Counted from the stretch's first letter, positions 1-11,902 are shown. The stretch: DNA of 64,000 nucleotides from Excoecaria cochinchinensis (GCA_947683425.1 CANTUQ010000119.1:5791001-5855000), one strand, 5' to 3'. Numbers and translations: made by a program. Notes: generated by a model not told the origin, from the letters alone.

Positions 1-760
1 TGAATGAAGAACTAAAAATAATGAATTTGATCCATCATTTTTATTAACATTTATTCATCTTTCATGCAAGCCAAGTTAAACTAAAGTTCTAATTTACTCT
101 CTCGACATAAATTAAAATGCCTAAAATATGCAATTAAAATTCTAACTCACAACTTTCATTAATGAATTAGAGGTTTCTAATGACATATTTTAAGAATAAT
201 CACCAACCTATAGCAATTATCTCAATATACCGATTTCTCAAAATATACCTTGATAATGAAATTCTATTAGATGCCAGATAAAGCAAACTCTCGAATTACT
301 TTAACTTGTAAAGATCATGCAAAATATACTAATAGAGCATCTACATTGAAAGATCATGAAAGTAGATGGAAATAGAAAGAATTATAACATGCAAATTCAT
401 TGAAATGATATTCATAGAAATATTGGAGAAGAATTAAAAATAAGAGAATAAGATAGAAGCCTTTCAACCCTTTTCTCAATCTCTTGAAATAGATTTTCTT
501 CTCCTTGATCTTCTTCTTCAAAACATAAAACTAAATAAGAAAATAAAACTAAAGAAAACTGTCTACAAAATACAGAAAATCACTTAACTAAAATTCCATA
601 TCATCTATCATATCTCAATTTACAATTAAACTAATATTTATAGATGTTAATTTGAAAGTTGTGTCCCTTGAAAATGTCCCTTGAGAATAGTTGCAAGTTT
701 TGGTGAAAGAATGTGGCTTTTCAAGTGACTTTTGGCTCAAAAACTGTCCAACGGTACTCT

Positions 761-797
761 CTGTCGCGATCGCGAAGGTGTCGCGATCGCGACAAAT
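761..797. repeat. Pair of CpG-rich perfect palindromes
   Basis: Two TCGCGATCGCGA cores lie 18 bp apart. The second is part of a perfect 16-bp palindrome, TGTCGCGATCGCGACA (779-794). The identical 16-mer occurs in the LTR of element A at 4537-4552. Confidence 0.75.
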
Positions 798-859
798 CAC
801 GCTCATCCTTTTTCCTTCTTTCTTTTCTTCTTTCCTCTCAATTTATCTCTACTTTAGCA

Positions 860-1195
860 TGACTCGTGCTACTCTATCCGAGTCGGACACATCATCCTGG
901 TCATGTTCCTCTTCGGTCCTAGTCGTGCCCTCCTTCCCCTCTTCTCTTCTTTCTTTTTTTTCCTTTGCACCAACACTCCCCTGTCCTAGTCGCATGCAAC
1001 ATCCTATTCGGATGCTCCTCCTTTTCCACTCGTGCTCTTCTTCATTCTGCTATACCCATCAGACCCGTGCTCCACAATCCTAGTAGGATGAATTGTCCTA
1101 CTCGGATGCTTACTTCCTCTTCCCTTTTCTTTTTCTTTCTTTTTTCCTACTCAAGGCCTATCCGACTCGTGTTATCCCATCCTAGCCGGATCCTG
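860..1195. repeat. Cluster of TCGGATG/CATCC palindromic words
   Basis: A CT-rich stretch holds repeated short imperfect palindromes such as ATCCGAGTCGGAC (876-888), CATCCTATTCGGATG, ATCCTAGTAGGAT (perfect) and CATCCTAGCCGGATC. The CATCC and GGATG arms are constant while the centre varies. The open reading frames here are a by-product of this composition and are not called as genes. Confidence 0.55.
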
Positions 1196-1436
1196 TTCTG
1201 CTCTTCTCGTGCTCCACCTCCAGTACCTCCTGTTTTCTCACCATCATAGCTTGTTTGCTCAATTTAATGTTCAAAAAGAACTGTAAACACAACAATCACA
1301 CATACAAACAGATATACACATAATCTAACACACATGACATCTAATATACAGATAATTGAACAATTAATATCCTAATCTCATACAAAACATATACTCAATT
1401 ATACATTAACTAAGCTCCTATCAACGGTAAAATAGA

Positions 1437-1497
1437 TTAGTCATGTGTATAGTAGCAGAAAAATTTCGAGGACAAAATTTCTTAAGGAGAGGAGAAT
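1437..1497 (+). promoter_or_regulatory. Remnant of element D internal end with polypurine tract
   Basis: The sequence TTTCGAGGACAAAATTT followed by AAGGAGAGGAGAAT abuts an LTR start TGTAACA. This is the usual 3' end of the internal region in plant chromoviruses, where the purine tract primes plus-strand DNA synthesis. Only about 60 bp of the internal region of D remains, so the rest was deleted or replaced before 1437. Confidence 0.65.
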
Positions 1498-1701
1498 TGT
1501 AACAATCCAATTTGGTCCCTAGTAGGAATTTCAGTGTTAATCGAATCATAAGGGTATAAAAGTATTTAAGAATGTATGGAATTATGGGTTTAGAGGATGT
1601 AATTGCAAGAGAAAATAAGTTTGAAAAGGAAAGAATTGGTTTGAGGGACTATAGTGTAATTTGGCTTAAGAGGTTAGTGAGAGTGAGCTGAATCTGCATT
1701 C

Positions 1702-1740
1702 TTTCGCGAGCACGACAATCACCGCGGGCGCGACAGACCA
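1702..1740. repeat. Promoter-side palindromic words of LTR D
   Basis: The words TCGCGAGCACGACA and CCGCGGGCGCGACA occur about 200 bp into LTR D and about 85 bp before a weak TATA-like TTATAAC (1824-1830). They match the word family of LTR A. Confidence 0.5.
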
Positions 1741-2397
1741 CAGTTTGGGAAGTCTACCGAGAGCTTGACATGTGGCGGAATAGGGGGTTAACACGTGGAT
1801 CTGCATATGCTTTTAATAGAAATTTATAACTATGGTGGTTGGCCGGTTCTCTTTCCCTTCTTTCTTCCTTTGACTTTCATTTCTTGCACTCTCTATCCCT
1901 TGTTCTTTCCTTTCCCGTGTGTTGTACTTTTGTTGTTTAGTTGGATTGGTTTGAAGAGTTAAGAAGGAGATTAAAGGTTTGGGTAGAAAATTTTAAGGTA
2001 AGTGTGTTTGGATTCCGAGTGTCTCTCTTCTCTACCTCCATTTCTGTTTTTGATTTAAAATAAAAATGAGTCTTTGGATTAAGTGTTTGGATGGTTTACA
2101 AGAAAAAAAACAAGGGTAAGGAGAAGGTTTGAACAAGAGAAAAGAGTGATCAAGCTTCATTTTAAAGGTTGGGATCATGTGTGGTTTTGTTAGATGCATG
2201 TTGTTGTACTGTTATTATACATGATTGTTTGTTAAATGCATGATAAATGGCTAGGAATTTGAGAGTTTTAACCTAGTTCAATAGCTCTTTTAGTTGTTAA
2301 TTTGCATATGCTAGGAAGTATAGTTGTGATTATAGGAAGATATGTGAAGTTTGGTGGTTGAGAAGTTTGTACCTTTGGAGATGAACACAGAGTTTTG

Positions 2398-2593
2398 GTT
2401 CTGTCACGAGCGTGACAAGGGTCGCAAGTGTGATAGAACACTCCATAGGCAAGGTTTGTCTCGCTGTGTTTCGTCGTGAGCACGACCAATATCGCGAGCA
2501 TGACAGAAGCCATTTTGGCATTTTGTCGCGAGCGCGATAGCAGTGTATCTTTGCCTTTGTCGAGGGCGTGACAAGGGTCGCGGGAGCGACACT
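2398..2593. repeat. Downstream palindromic-word cluster of LTR D
   Basis: About ten decayed copies of the word TGTCGCGAGCGCGACA, such as TGTCACGAGCGTGACA, TCGTGAGCACGACC and TGTCGCGAGCGCGATA, lie 0.9-1.1 kb from the LTR start. Most departures from the CpG-rich form are C to T or G to A changes. Confidence 0.7.
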
Positions 2594-2833
2594 ACCCAGA
2601 GTTTTAAATGTAAAGTCTTTTGCCTTATTTATATGTATAGTATTGCATTGTATTATGTATGATCATGCATAGTAGATGAATATGAAACCATAATTGAAGA
2701 TGTATAAGTATGATTATGGTTTGTTTAGTTAATACATGAAATGAGATGATGTGTAATGACTAGTATGGATACTTGAGTACATGCGAAGTATATAGTTTAG
2801 TGTGTAGAGTTATATGTTTGAGCCTGAAGGGTC

Positions 2834-2838
2834 ATAGT
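2834..2838. repeat. Target-site duplication of G (left), ATAGT
   Basis: ATAGT immediately precedes the LTR start TGTGAGCACC. The same five bases follow the LTR end CGCGTCACA at 13035-13039, so the flanks of G match perfectly. Confidence 0.85.
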
Positions 2839-3029
2839 TGTGAGCACCGTGTCCCGGAGCGGTTCGGATCAGAGATTACCCTATTATGAAATCGGTATCT
2901 GAGCCTATGCAAACGGTTTGGATTGGGAGGTTTTAGTCCCATGCTCCACGAGAAATGAGTCTTTTCACCTTTCATAGGCAGAGGGGGGAAGAACGGGTTT
3001 TTTTTTTAGTCAAAAAGTATGTTTTCCTC

Positions 3030-3263
3030 GACAGACGGCCAGCCCGTCTGTTGTAGGCCAGCCCGTCGCTTAGGGTAACAGACGTCCTATGTTTTTTTTC
3101 GAAGCCCGTCGGAAGGCTCCGCCTCTTCCGGAGCGCGCCAACTGGTTTCCCGGAGCACGTAACCTCTCCGACACCCGTCGGTGGAAATGGTAGGGCCGTC
3201 GGATGAATCCTTATGTCAGAAGGATTCTTCCGATGCCCGTCTCAACATCCGACGCCCGTCGGT
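3030..3263. repeat. Promoter-side GCCCGTC palindromic cluster of LTR G
   Basis: Repeated palindromic words include CAGACGG-N5-CCGTCTG, CCGACACCCGTCGG and CCGACGCCCGTCGG. The last one ends 11 bp before the TATA box. The same cluster, in the same place relative to TATA, occurs in B and F. Confidence 0.75.
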
Positions 3264-3273
3264 CATGCCTGGC

Positions 3274-3282
3274 CTATAAAAG
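3274..3282 (+). promoter_or_regulatory. TATA box of LTR G
   Basis: CTATAAAAG lies about 435 bp from the LTR start, immediately after the palindromic cluster. Its position corresponds to CTATAAATA in LTRs B and F. Confidence 0.6.
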
Positions 3283-4435
3283 CTTTGAATTTCTTCCTAA
3301 AAAGGGTTGAAAAAATTTTCAAAAGGGGAAACTCTGCAATATTTTAAGCGCGTTTTGTAACACCCCAAAACCACCTTAGTAGTCTGAGCCTGACTGAGTC
3401 TGAATGTGCCTGTTTGTATCTATGTGTGTGTGTGCTTGTGTGCATGTGATGTGGCATGCATGTTAATTTATTTAAGTGTGTGGGTTTATGTGAGGAGAGG
3501 GGTTTGTTAATGTGTGTGCATAGGATAGGGAAGTAGGATGTGAGTAAGTGATGTTAATTGTGTGTAAGTGAGAGTATGGGAGTAGGGTATGCTTGTGGGT
3601 TCATTTCCTATGAGAGAGTGACACATGGCAAGTGGATAGGGTTGAATTTAGTGGGTGATGAGAGAGGGGACAGCTGTAAACCACTTTAGTTCTTCTTCCT
3701 TTTTCCCGTTGCTTTCCTCTCCCTCACGCCAATTTCATTCTCTTTTCCTTTTTCTCCATCTTTCTATCTCCTTCCTTGCATCTTTCTGCTCTTCTCTTCT
3801 TCCTTGGGTGAGTGTTTAGCTGGATTGTGTCTCATAAGTTCAAAGGGTGAGTTTAAGTTAGTAATATCTTAGATTCTTCTTTTTCTCCTCTCTAGGTTTG
3901 ATTTTCATTTATGAGTTAATGGTTAGAATTAAATTGGGATGTGCTTGATTTTTTTTGGTTCAGAGGAGCTTCCTCGAACATCTAAAGGGAAAGAGAAAGC
4001 AAGTGGAAGCGGAGCTCAAGATTAGGAGCGAAGGAAATTAGGTTTGGGAATATTTGCGTATTTTGGGTATTTTGTGTATTTCGGTGAATTATGCTTATTA
4101 ATGGGAATTGATGATATGAATTGGGTGTTTTAACTTCTATGAGTTATGAGTATTGTTTAATTTGAGTTGAAATGCATGGGTTGTGAAGAATGGAGTTAAA
4201 ATGTGGAAATTTTGCATATTTCTTAAAAATTACTGGTTTGAGAACTTTAGGATTTTTGATTTTGTAATTTGCTGGTTTTGATGACTTTATTGAGTTTAAA
4301 GGACATGTTTTGAGTTGTATTTAATGGTTTGATTGAATGACTTTACTCAGAATTGAGTTTGGAACCAAATGAGTGAGTTGGTGGAAGTGGAGAGTAAAAT
4401 TCTGCAAATTTTGGCGTTGGGAGTGGAAATCCCGA

Positions 4436-4737
4436 CTCTGTCGCGACAGAGCACGGTGATTTCCATTCCACCGTGTGCACCGAACTGCGAGCGGTCGGGC
4501 GTGCGCAGAAGGAACTCACTGTCGCAGGCACGACAATGTCGCGATCGCGACAGAGAGCTCCATTTTGGACAAGCTTCTGTCGCGAGCACGCGCCTGGTCG
4601 CGAGCCCACGACAGCTCGAGCGGGTACTCACTGTCGCGAGCGCGACAGTGAGATCTGTTTCATCTCCACGTGAGCGCGAGGTTCGCCGTGAGCGCGACTG
4701 GAGGCTAACTTCGCCTCTGTCGCGAGCGCGACACCCT
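4436..4737. repeat. CpG-rich palindromic-word cluster of LTR A
   Basis: It contains perfect palindromes CTCTGTCGCGACAGAG (4436-4451) and TGTCGCGATCGCGACA (4537-4552), plus several near copies of TGTCGCGAGCGCGACA up to 4732. The reading frames overlapping this stretch on both strands follow from the repeats and are not genes. The cluster ends exactly where homology to the truncated 3' LTR starts. Confidence 0.8.
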
Positions 4738-5375
4738 TTGGATTTTCTTTTGATTTCTTTTTCTTTCGTATGATTTCAATGTTTAACCGTCCAATTTGTG
4801 TCACCTCTGAAATTGTGGATAATATATATATGTGTGAATGCGTTATATGTTTTATACCATGCATAAAACATGATGTAAACAAATGTCGTGGAAGGAAATG
4901 TGCCTTGGATTATGCATGACCTGCTAGAGTCGAATAAGTGGATAGCTAGGCATGCCTAATAGAGTTATGTGTAGCTGCAGCCATGTGTATGATTTGGACC
5001 CTGATCAGGTCCCCCGAATGGATCTTCGTGATCTTTTTGTTGAATCTTACGTAAGATTCTATGTGAAAATATTTTGGAACAAGAATCAAAAAGATTGTTT
5101 TGATACCCTCGGATATCTATGTGTTAGGGGAATATTTCTGGTACCTCCGGGTATCTATGTGTACTCGTTATCCACTGTCTTGATATAGCAGGTGCAAAAG
5201 TGTTATTGGATGTTATGCATAAGTTATGAATTATTGCTTCTTGAGAATGATATAATTATAGTGATATTATGCGTAAGGTTAAATGATGATATTTAGTAAG
5301 TAAATGTGCCATTCGCTTGTAATTGTTTGTTAACGCCACTGTGAGTGGCGGTAATGCATTTTGTGTTTTTCTCCA

Positions 5376-5393
5376 CTAAGCGATTTTGCTTAG
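5376..5393 (+). promoter_or_regulatory. Conserved LTR stem-loop, A 5' LTR
   Basis: CTAAGC, six-base loop, GCTTAG, followed about 18 bases later by GTGCAGGT. The same element recurs in A 3' LTR, D and H, and in a decayed relic at 14131-14148. Function unknown; possibly RNA-level (splicing, polyadenylation or dimerisation). Confidence 0.5.
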
Positions 5394-5815
5394 CATGGGT
5401 GTTTTATCCGTGCAGGTGTGGAAGATTTTGGTATTAGCGGTCGAGGCGTGCCGCATCGGGAAGGCCATCACAGCTAGGAATCGAAGTTTTATAGTATAGG
5501 CTTTTCTGTCTTTTTGTACAAGATGTAATATTTTGTGTGCCCTATGGAACAGTATTCTTTGGGCCTTGTATATGAAATCTTTTGTAACATGTACAGACTT
5601 CGTTTATGAATATATATAATAGAAAGAAAAGAATTTATCCTGTTCAGTACCGCTGTGCTTCTCTTTTATAAGCTTTATATTATTTTTATACTATCGGTTT
5701 ACTTGCTGTGATTGTATTTTTTGGTATGCGTAATATGACACTCCTATCTATCGGGACTCTTCTCCCCCTACCGAGGTAGAAGTTTCCATTGTATAGGTTG
5801 GGGTGTGACATTTGG

Positions 5816-5827
5816 TGGTATCAAAGC
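5816..5827 (+). promoter_or_regulatory. Primer-binding site of element A (initiator tRNA-Met type)
   Basis: TGGTATCAAAGC lies 5 bp after the LTR end. It matches, with one change, the TGGTATCAGAGC site that pairs with the 3' end of plant initiator tRNA-Met. This is typical of chromoviruses. Confidence 0.8.
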
Positions 5828-5919
5828 ATTTGGTTTGGTTTTTTCTGGGTCTAAGTATGTTAGTGAGTCTGTTAGAGCTGTGTTGGCCTGATGCGCATTG
5901 CTTCTATGTTTTATAGTTG

Positions 5920-7611
5920 ATGGAGTCCTCGCATGAGACGCCAGAGGGTTCAGCTGGGAGTGTGAATCCTCCTAAGTGAGATCCATCAGTTGGGGGTCCG
6001 GCTCAGCCTCCTAGGGGACAACCTGAAGTGCCTATGGTTCTGTTGGAAGCGATGCTTAAGGTATCACAGGATATGGCTAGAATGTTTGAAAGAGTGACGG
6101 CACCGGTAGCACCTATTGAGAAATTGAGAAAACATAGAGCGGAGGATTTCTTTGGTACGGGTTTGGATGAGTCTGATAAAGCGGAGATGTGGATTGAAAA
6201 GATAAAAAGAGTGTTAAGGGAGATTAAGTGCCCACCTGACCAAGAAGTGGAATGTGCCGAGTCCTTGCTGCAAGGCTCTGCTTATGACTGGTGGAGGTTA
6301 GTGATTAGTCAACCTCAGATTCTTGACCCTATGACCTGGGAATTCTTTGAGAACGAGTTTCAGGATCGGTTTGTGACAAAGGCATACAAGGACGCCAAGT
6401 GGGCACAGTTTCTAAGTCTGAAGCAAAGGACAATGTCAGTGGCTGAGTATGAGAATGAGTTCACTAAGCTTAGCAAATATGCACCTCCAAGGGTTCTTAC
6501 AGATGAGTTCAGGTGTCAACACTTTGAGTTAGGTTTGAATGAATCTTTGAAAGTGATGCTAGTTTCTCTAATGTCGGCCCCGAATGTTAGGTACTATCAG
6601 TTGGTTCAAGCAGCCTTGAGGGCGGAGTGTTCAGAGACCATCTTGAGAGAGAAAGCTCAGAGAAAGAAGTCTTCTAGGGGTGGATCTTCTTCCGGTAAGA
6701 GACCAAGGGAGTCCCAAGGAAACCCTATTGATGAGTCTGTTGCTAGTCCAGCCTCTAGAGGGACAAGACAGGGCTCTTCTAGGGGATTGGGCGCAGGTAG
6801 AGGTGAAGGAGCTCCCCGATGTACTCATTGTAATAAGCTACATTGGGGTGAGTGTCGGTGGTTAACGGGAGGTTATTTTAGATGTGGCTCCACGGACCAC
6901 TTCCTTGCAAATTGTCCAAGTCAGTATGAGAGTCCTATGGGGCAACAAGAAGTTAGTCGAGCTGGGTCCAATGTACCCCAAGGCAGCCTTAATAGAGGTA
7001 GAGGAAGGGGTCGTGGTGGTCGGCCTCGTGATAGAGAACCCTCAAAAACAGTGGATCGGCCTGTACCGGTCTCTGGGAGGGCTTATGCTATGAAGGCCAG
7101 AGAGGAACAAAATGCTCCAGAAGTGATTGCCGGTAAGTTCTCTTTGCTTGGTTCTGAAGTTTATGTTTTGATTGACCCGGGTTCCACCGATTCTTATATT
7201 TGCTCTAGTAAAATATGGAATAGTTTGGGAAATAAGGAGAAGTTGGGATATAAAATTTGTGTATCTAGTCCGTTGGGACAAAGTGTTATGGTTGATCGAG
7301 TGTGTCGGGCGTGTCCTTTAAAGATTCAGGGTACAGAGTTTGCTGTGGATTTGATCTGTTTGCCATTCCATGAGTTTGATGTCATTTTGGGTATTGATTG
7401 GTTAGATAAGCACCGGGCTATAGTGGATTGCCATAGAAAGGTGATGGTACTGAATAGTAGGGATCAACCGCCTGTGATTGTGAAGGTTATTAGGAGCAGC
7501 TCTTTACATAACGTGATTTCGGCAATGAAAGCAAGGAGGTTCATTAGAAAGGGATGTGAAGCATTTTTGGCATTGGTGTTAGATTCTCGGAGGGGACAAG
7601 TGAAAATTTAG
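5920..7611 (+). pseudogene. gag-protease of element A (broken)
   Basis: The likely start codon at 5920 is followed after 19 codons by TGA (5977-5979), where the context suggests a former CGA. The frame then stays open as 527 residues from 6028. Seen in order: a retrotransposon Gag domain (about residues 30-190), a basic Ser/Gly/Arg-rich stretch, a CCHC zinc-knuckle region and an aspartic protease with a DPGST active-site motif. In the knuckle the first cysteine position reads Tyr (YFRC). The frame ends at TAG (7609-7611) just before the reverse transcriptase linker. Gag packages element RNA and the protease would process the polyprotein. Confidence 0.85.
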
Positions 7612-10412
7612 AATATTCCTGTGGTCAGAGACTTTGTGGATGTTTTTCCGGAAGAATTACCTGGATTACCCCCTGAAAGAGAGGTTGAACTGTCAGTAGA
7701 TATCGTACCAGGGGTAGCTCCAGTTCTAAGGCTCCTTACCGGATGGCTCCAGTGGAATTGAAAGAGTTGAAAAGTCAGTTGCAGGAGTTATTGGATAAAG
7801 GGTTTATTCGGCCTAGTGTGTCACCGTGGGGTGCCCCAGTATTGTTTGTCAAGAAAAAAGATGGAACATTGCGGATGTGTATTGATTATAGGCAGATTAA
7901 TAAAGTGACTACAAAGAATAAGTATCTCTTACCGAGGATTGAGGATCTTTTTGATCAGTTGTGTGGAGCTGGTGTGTTCTCCAAGATAGACCTAAGATCG
8001 GGTTATTATTAGTTGAGGGTAAAAGAGGTAGACGTGGCGAAGACGGCTTTCCGGACGCGTTATGGTCATTATGAATTCCTAGTGATGCCTTTTGGTTTGA
8101 CCAACGCGCCTACAGCGTTTATGGATTTAATGAACAGAGTTTTTCGACCGTATTTGGACAAGTTTGTTGTGGTGTTCATCGACGATATTTTAGTGTATTC
8201 GAGAGATAGAAAGGAACATAAGGAACATCTTCGACTAGTGTTGCAAATGCTAAGAGATCATCAGCTTTATGCGAAACTCAGCAAGTGTGAGTTTTGGTTA
8301 AAGGAAGTGGCTTTCCTTGGACACATTATTTCAAAAGATGGTATACGTATGGATCCGAGTAAAATTGAGGCAATTGTTAATTGGATGCCTCCGAAGAGTG
8401 TGCCAGAGGTTAGAAGTTTTCTAGGTTTGGCGGGTTATTATCGACGTTTTGTTAAGGGATTTTCAGTGTTAGCCTCTCCTTTGACCAGGCTACTTCGGAA
8501 AGAAGTTAAATTTGTGTGGTCTGAAAAGTGTCAAGCCAGTTTTGATCAGCTGAAAGAGATATTAGTTAAAGCTCCTGTGCTTACACAGCCGGTTTCGGGT
8601 AAAGAATATATCATGTACATTGATGCTTCCGGGATTGGTTTGGGTTGTGTTTTGATGCAAGAGGGTAAAGTTGTAGCCTATGCGTCGAGACAGTTGAAGC
8701 CTCATGAGCAGAACTACCCGACCCACGATTTGGAATTGGCGGCAGTAGTATTTGCACTTAAGGTGTGGCGGCATTATTTGTATGGGGAAACATGCCGGAT
8801 TTTTACCGACCACAAGAGTCTCAAGTATTTGTTGACACAAAAAGAATTGAATTTGAGACAACGAAGATGGTTAGAGTTGTTTAAAGATTATGATTGCATC
8901 ATCGACTACCATCCAGGCAAGGCTAATGTGGTGGCAGATGCCCTCAGTAGGAAATCTATGTCTACATTGCTCTTTAATCGAGGTAGATGGAGGTTTGATT
9001 CTGAAGGTGCTTTAGTTGCTCAGCTTAAAGTTAAGCCAAGTCTGAGGCAAGAGATAGTGAAGGCACAGTTAGAAGATCATATGTTACAGCGGGTATATCA
9101 AGCAGTGAAAGATGGCAAGCAGTCCGAGTACCGGGTTGATAGTGATGGGGTACTTAAGCAGGGAGACCGTTTATGTGTACCCGATGTAGGCGAGTTAAGG
9201 AAAAAGTTATTACAAGAAGCTCATTCATCGGTCTTCACTATGCATCCGGGAGGTGACAAGATGTACAAGGATCTGAAACAATTTTATTGGTGGCCAGGCA
9301 TGAAAAGAAGTATAACGGAATTTGTTTCAAAGTGTCTTACCTGTTAGCAAGTGAAAACCGAGCATCAAGTACCGTCGGGATTACTTCATCCCTTACCCAT
9401 TCCTCAGTGGAAGTGGGATGATATCACGATAGATTTTGTGTCTGGTTTGCCAATGACACAGCGTAAGCACGATTCTGTGTGGGTTGTAGTGGATCAGTTA
9501 TCCAAGTTAGCACACTTTCTGCCAGTTCAGTTAGACTACTCCATGGACAAGTTGGCGGAGCTTTATGTGAATGAAATAGTCAGACTTCATGGGATTCCGC
9601 TATCCATTGTATCTGATCGAGATCCCCGTTTTACGTCCAAGTTTTGGAAGGAACTCCAAGCAGCATTAGGAACTCAGTTAAACTTCAGTACTGCATTCCA
9701 TCCGCAGACTGATGGACAGTCGAAAAGAGTTATTCAGGTGTTAGAAGATATGCTTCGAGGCTGTGCTCTAGAGTTTTCGGGAAGCTGGGATCGATATGTG
9801 TCTTTGATGGAGTTTGCATATAATAACAATTACCAGGTGAGTATTGGTATGGCTCCTTACGAGGTTTTGTATGGACGAAAGTGCAGAACACCAGTTTGTT
9901 GGACTGAACTGTCAGAAAAGGCTTTGATCGGTCCGGATATAGTTAGAGACACGGAAGAGAAAGTAAGGGTTGTTCGGCAGAATTTAAAAGCAGCTAAAGA
10001 TAGACAGTGCTCTTATGCCAATCTGAAACGTAGAGATATTCAGTATGAGGTAGGTGATAAGGTTTTCTTGAAAGTGTCACCATGGCAAAAAGTTCTTCGT
10101 TTTAGAAAGAAAGGCAAGCTAAGCGCGCGCTTTATTGGACCATATGAGATTTTAGGAAAGGTAGGTCCAGTAGCGTATCGGTTAGCTTTGCCTATGGAGT
10201 TAGCCAGATTGCATAATGTCTTCCATGTGTCAATGCTTCGTCGATATCGATCGGACCCTTCTCATGTATTATCAGTGCAAGATATCCGAGTTCAGTTGGA
10301 TATTTCGTATGATGAAGAGCCAAAGAGGATCGTGGATAGAGAAATCAGGCAGCTTCGGAATAAGCAGATACCATTGGTTAAGGTCCTATGGCAACATCAC
10401 GGTATTGAAGAA
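7612..10412 (+). pseudogene. Reverse transcriptase-RNase H-integrase of element A (broken)
   Basis: The frame shifts once near 7722, where one base is missing relative to the expected reading, then continues with TAG codons at 8010-8012 and 9345-9347. Domains: reverse transcriptase with the FIDD catalytic motif, RNase H (YIDASG...), integrase zinc-binding HHCC region and DDE core, and the beginning of a chromodomain-type tail (KVLWQHHGIEEAT). In the integrase core the glutamate position of the DDE triad reads Lys (codon 9723-9725). After GIEEAT the frame runs straight into LTR sequence, so the apparent 417-residue protein ending at 10604 is a fusion artefact. Confidence 0.88.
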
Positions 10413-11495
10413 GCGACAACCTTTGGATTTTCTTTTGATTTCTTTTTCTTTCGTATGATTTCAATGTTTAACCGTCCAATTTATGTCACCTCTGAAATTG
10501 TGGATAATATATATATGTGTGAATGCGTTATATGTTTTATACCATGCATAAAACATGATGTAAACATATGTCATGGAAGGAAATGTGCCTTGGATTATGC
10601 ATGACCTGCTAGAGTCGAATAAGTGGATAGTTAGGCATGCCTAATAGAGTTATGTGTAGCTGCAGCCATATGTACGATTTGGACCCTGATCAGGTCCCCC
10701 AAATGGATCTTCGTGATCTTTCTGTTGAATCTTACCTAAGATTCTATGTGAAAATATTTCGGAACAAGAATCAAAAAGATTGTTTTTATACCCTCGGATA
10801 TCTATGTGTTAGGGGAACATTTCTGGTACCTCCGGGTATCTATATGTACTCGTTATCCACTGTCTTGATATAGCAGGTGCAAAAGTGTTATTGGATGTTA
10901 TGTATAAGTTATGAATTATTGCTTCTTGAGAATGATATAATTATAGTGATATTATGCGTAAGGTTAAATGATGACATTTAGTAAGTAAATGTGCCATTCG
11001 CTTGTAATTGTTTGTTAACGCCACTGTGAGTGGCGGTAATGCATTTTGTGTTTTTCCCCACTAAGCGATTTCGCTTAGCACGGGTGTTTTATCCGTGCAG
11101 GTGTGGAAGATTTTGGTATTAGAGGTCGAGGCGTACCGCATCGGGAAGGCCATCACAGCTAGGAATCGAAGTTTTATAGTATAGGCTTTTCTGTCTTTTT
11201 GTACAAGATGTAATATTTTGTGTGCCCTATGGAACAGTATTCTTTGGGCCTTGTATATGAAATCTTTTGTAATATGTACAGACTTTGTTTATGAATATAT
11301 ATAATAGAAAGAAAAGAATTTATCCTGTTCAGTACCGCTGTGCTTCTCTTTTATAAGCTTTATATTATTTTTATACTATCGGTTTACTTGCTGTGATTGT
11401 ATGTTTTGGTATGCGTCATGTGACACTCCTATCTATCGGGACTCTTCTCCCCCTACCGAGGTAGAAGTTTCCATGGTATAGGTTGGGGTGTGACA
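10413..11495 (+). repeat. Truncated 3' LTR of element A
   Basis: Matches the 5' LTR from about 4735 to 5810. The first roughly 1380 bp of the LTR, the polypurine tract and the end of pol are missing. Both parent sequences read GCGACA at the junction, so the deletion used a short microhomology. Confidence 0.88.
11061..11078 (+). promoter_or_regulatory. Conserved LTR stem-loop, A 3' LTR
   Basis: CTAAGC, loop GATTTC, GCTTAG. It is 417 bp before the LTR end, the same distance as in the 5' LTR. Confidence 0.5.
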
Positions 11496-11902
11496 CATTT
11501 TCTCTCTCTTCCAGCAAACACACACATCAAGAAATTTCTTTCAATTTAAGGATCAAATCATTAAAAAGAGACTAAAACTAATTGGTTTTCTTTGAGTTTT
11601 TTATTCCAAAGTCAATCTTTTGAAGGGTTAAGAAGGAAACAATCTATTTTCCTCTTTCCTAACATTCATTTTGTTTCTCGTGGAATGTGCGAGACTCTAA
11701 TCACACCAAGAATCTCACTAAAGCATTATCTGAGGGTCAATATTCCGGACTTATTCTCCATATTATTTCATCTTTATTCTTTAGTTTTCTATTTTTTGGT
11801 TTTTTTGCTTTCACTTTCCTGTATTTGATTCTCTTCATCTCATTTTGTGATAAAAACCCATTTTTGCTTGAAAAAGAGAGTTTTCACTGTTTATTTTCGG
11901 AG

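Larger units (their letters stand above)
1..1436. other. Unassigned AT-rich noncoding DNA, probably a degraded transposable element
   Basis: No credible gene is visible. The first 760 bases are AT-rich with stops in all frames. Read on the minus strand, the block looks promoter-like: a TATA-type sequence at 635-643 lies about 125 bp downstream of a pair of TCGCGATCGCGA palindromes (761-794), and further upstream is a cluster of TCGGATG words (860-1195). This order, palindromes then TATA, is also seen in the Tat-type LTRs of this window, so the block may be a minus-strand LTR fragment. No second LTR, primer site or coding domain was found to prove this. Confidence 0.4.
3356..5810 (+). repeat. 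5' LTR of element A
   Basis: 2455 bp, from TGTAACACCCC to GGGTGTGACA. It holds the TGTCGCG.CGCGACA cluster (4436-4737), the CTAAGC hairpin (5376-5393) and a splice-acceptor-like TTTTATCCGTGCAGGT after it. It is bounded by a primer-binding site on the right. Confidence 0.9.
3356..11495 (+). mobile_element. Element A: Tekay/Del-like chromovirus (Ty3/gypsy), inactivated
   Basis: Order: 5' LTR, tRNA-iMet primer site, gag, protease, reverse transcriptase, RNase H, integrase, start of a chromodomain, truncated 3' LTR. The ends are TGTAACACCCC and GGGTGTGACA. The flanks CGTTT (3351-3355) and CATTT (11496-11500) form a 5-bp target duplication with one transition. The coding region has at least four nonsense codons, one frameshift and a changed integrase catalytic residue, so it cannot be autonomous. 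A hand comparison of the shared LTR part (about 1080 bp) gives roughly 25-27 differences, about 2-3 percent, so the insertion is not very recent. Confidence 0.9.

Noticed and set aside
4343..4882. Overlapping reading frames on both strands
   Set aside because: They follow the palindromic cluster of LTR A. Palindromes open frames on both strands and no domain is present.
10216..10873. Open frames across the pol-LTR joint and in the 3' LTR
   Set aside because: The joint is a deletion product and the 78-residue frame repeats in the 5' LTR (4952-5188) without homology to proteins.
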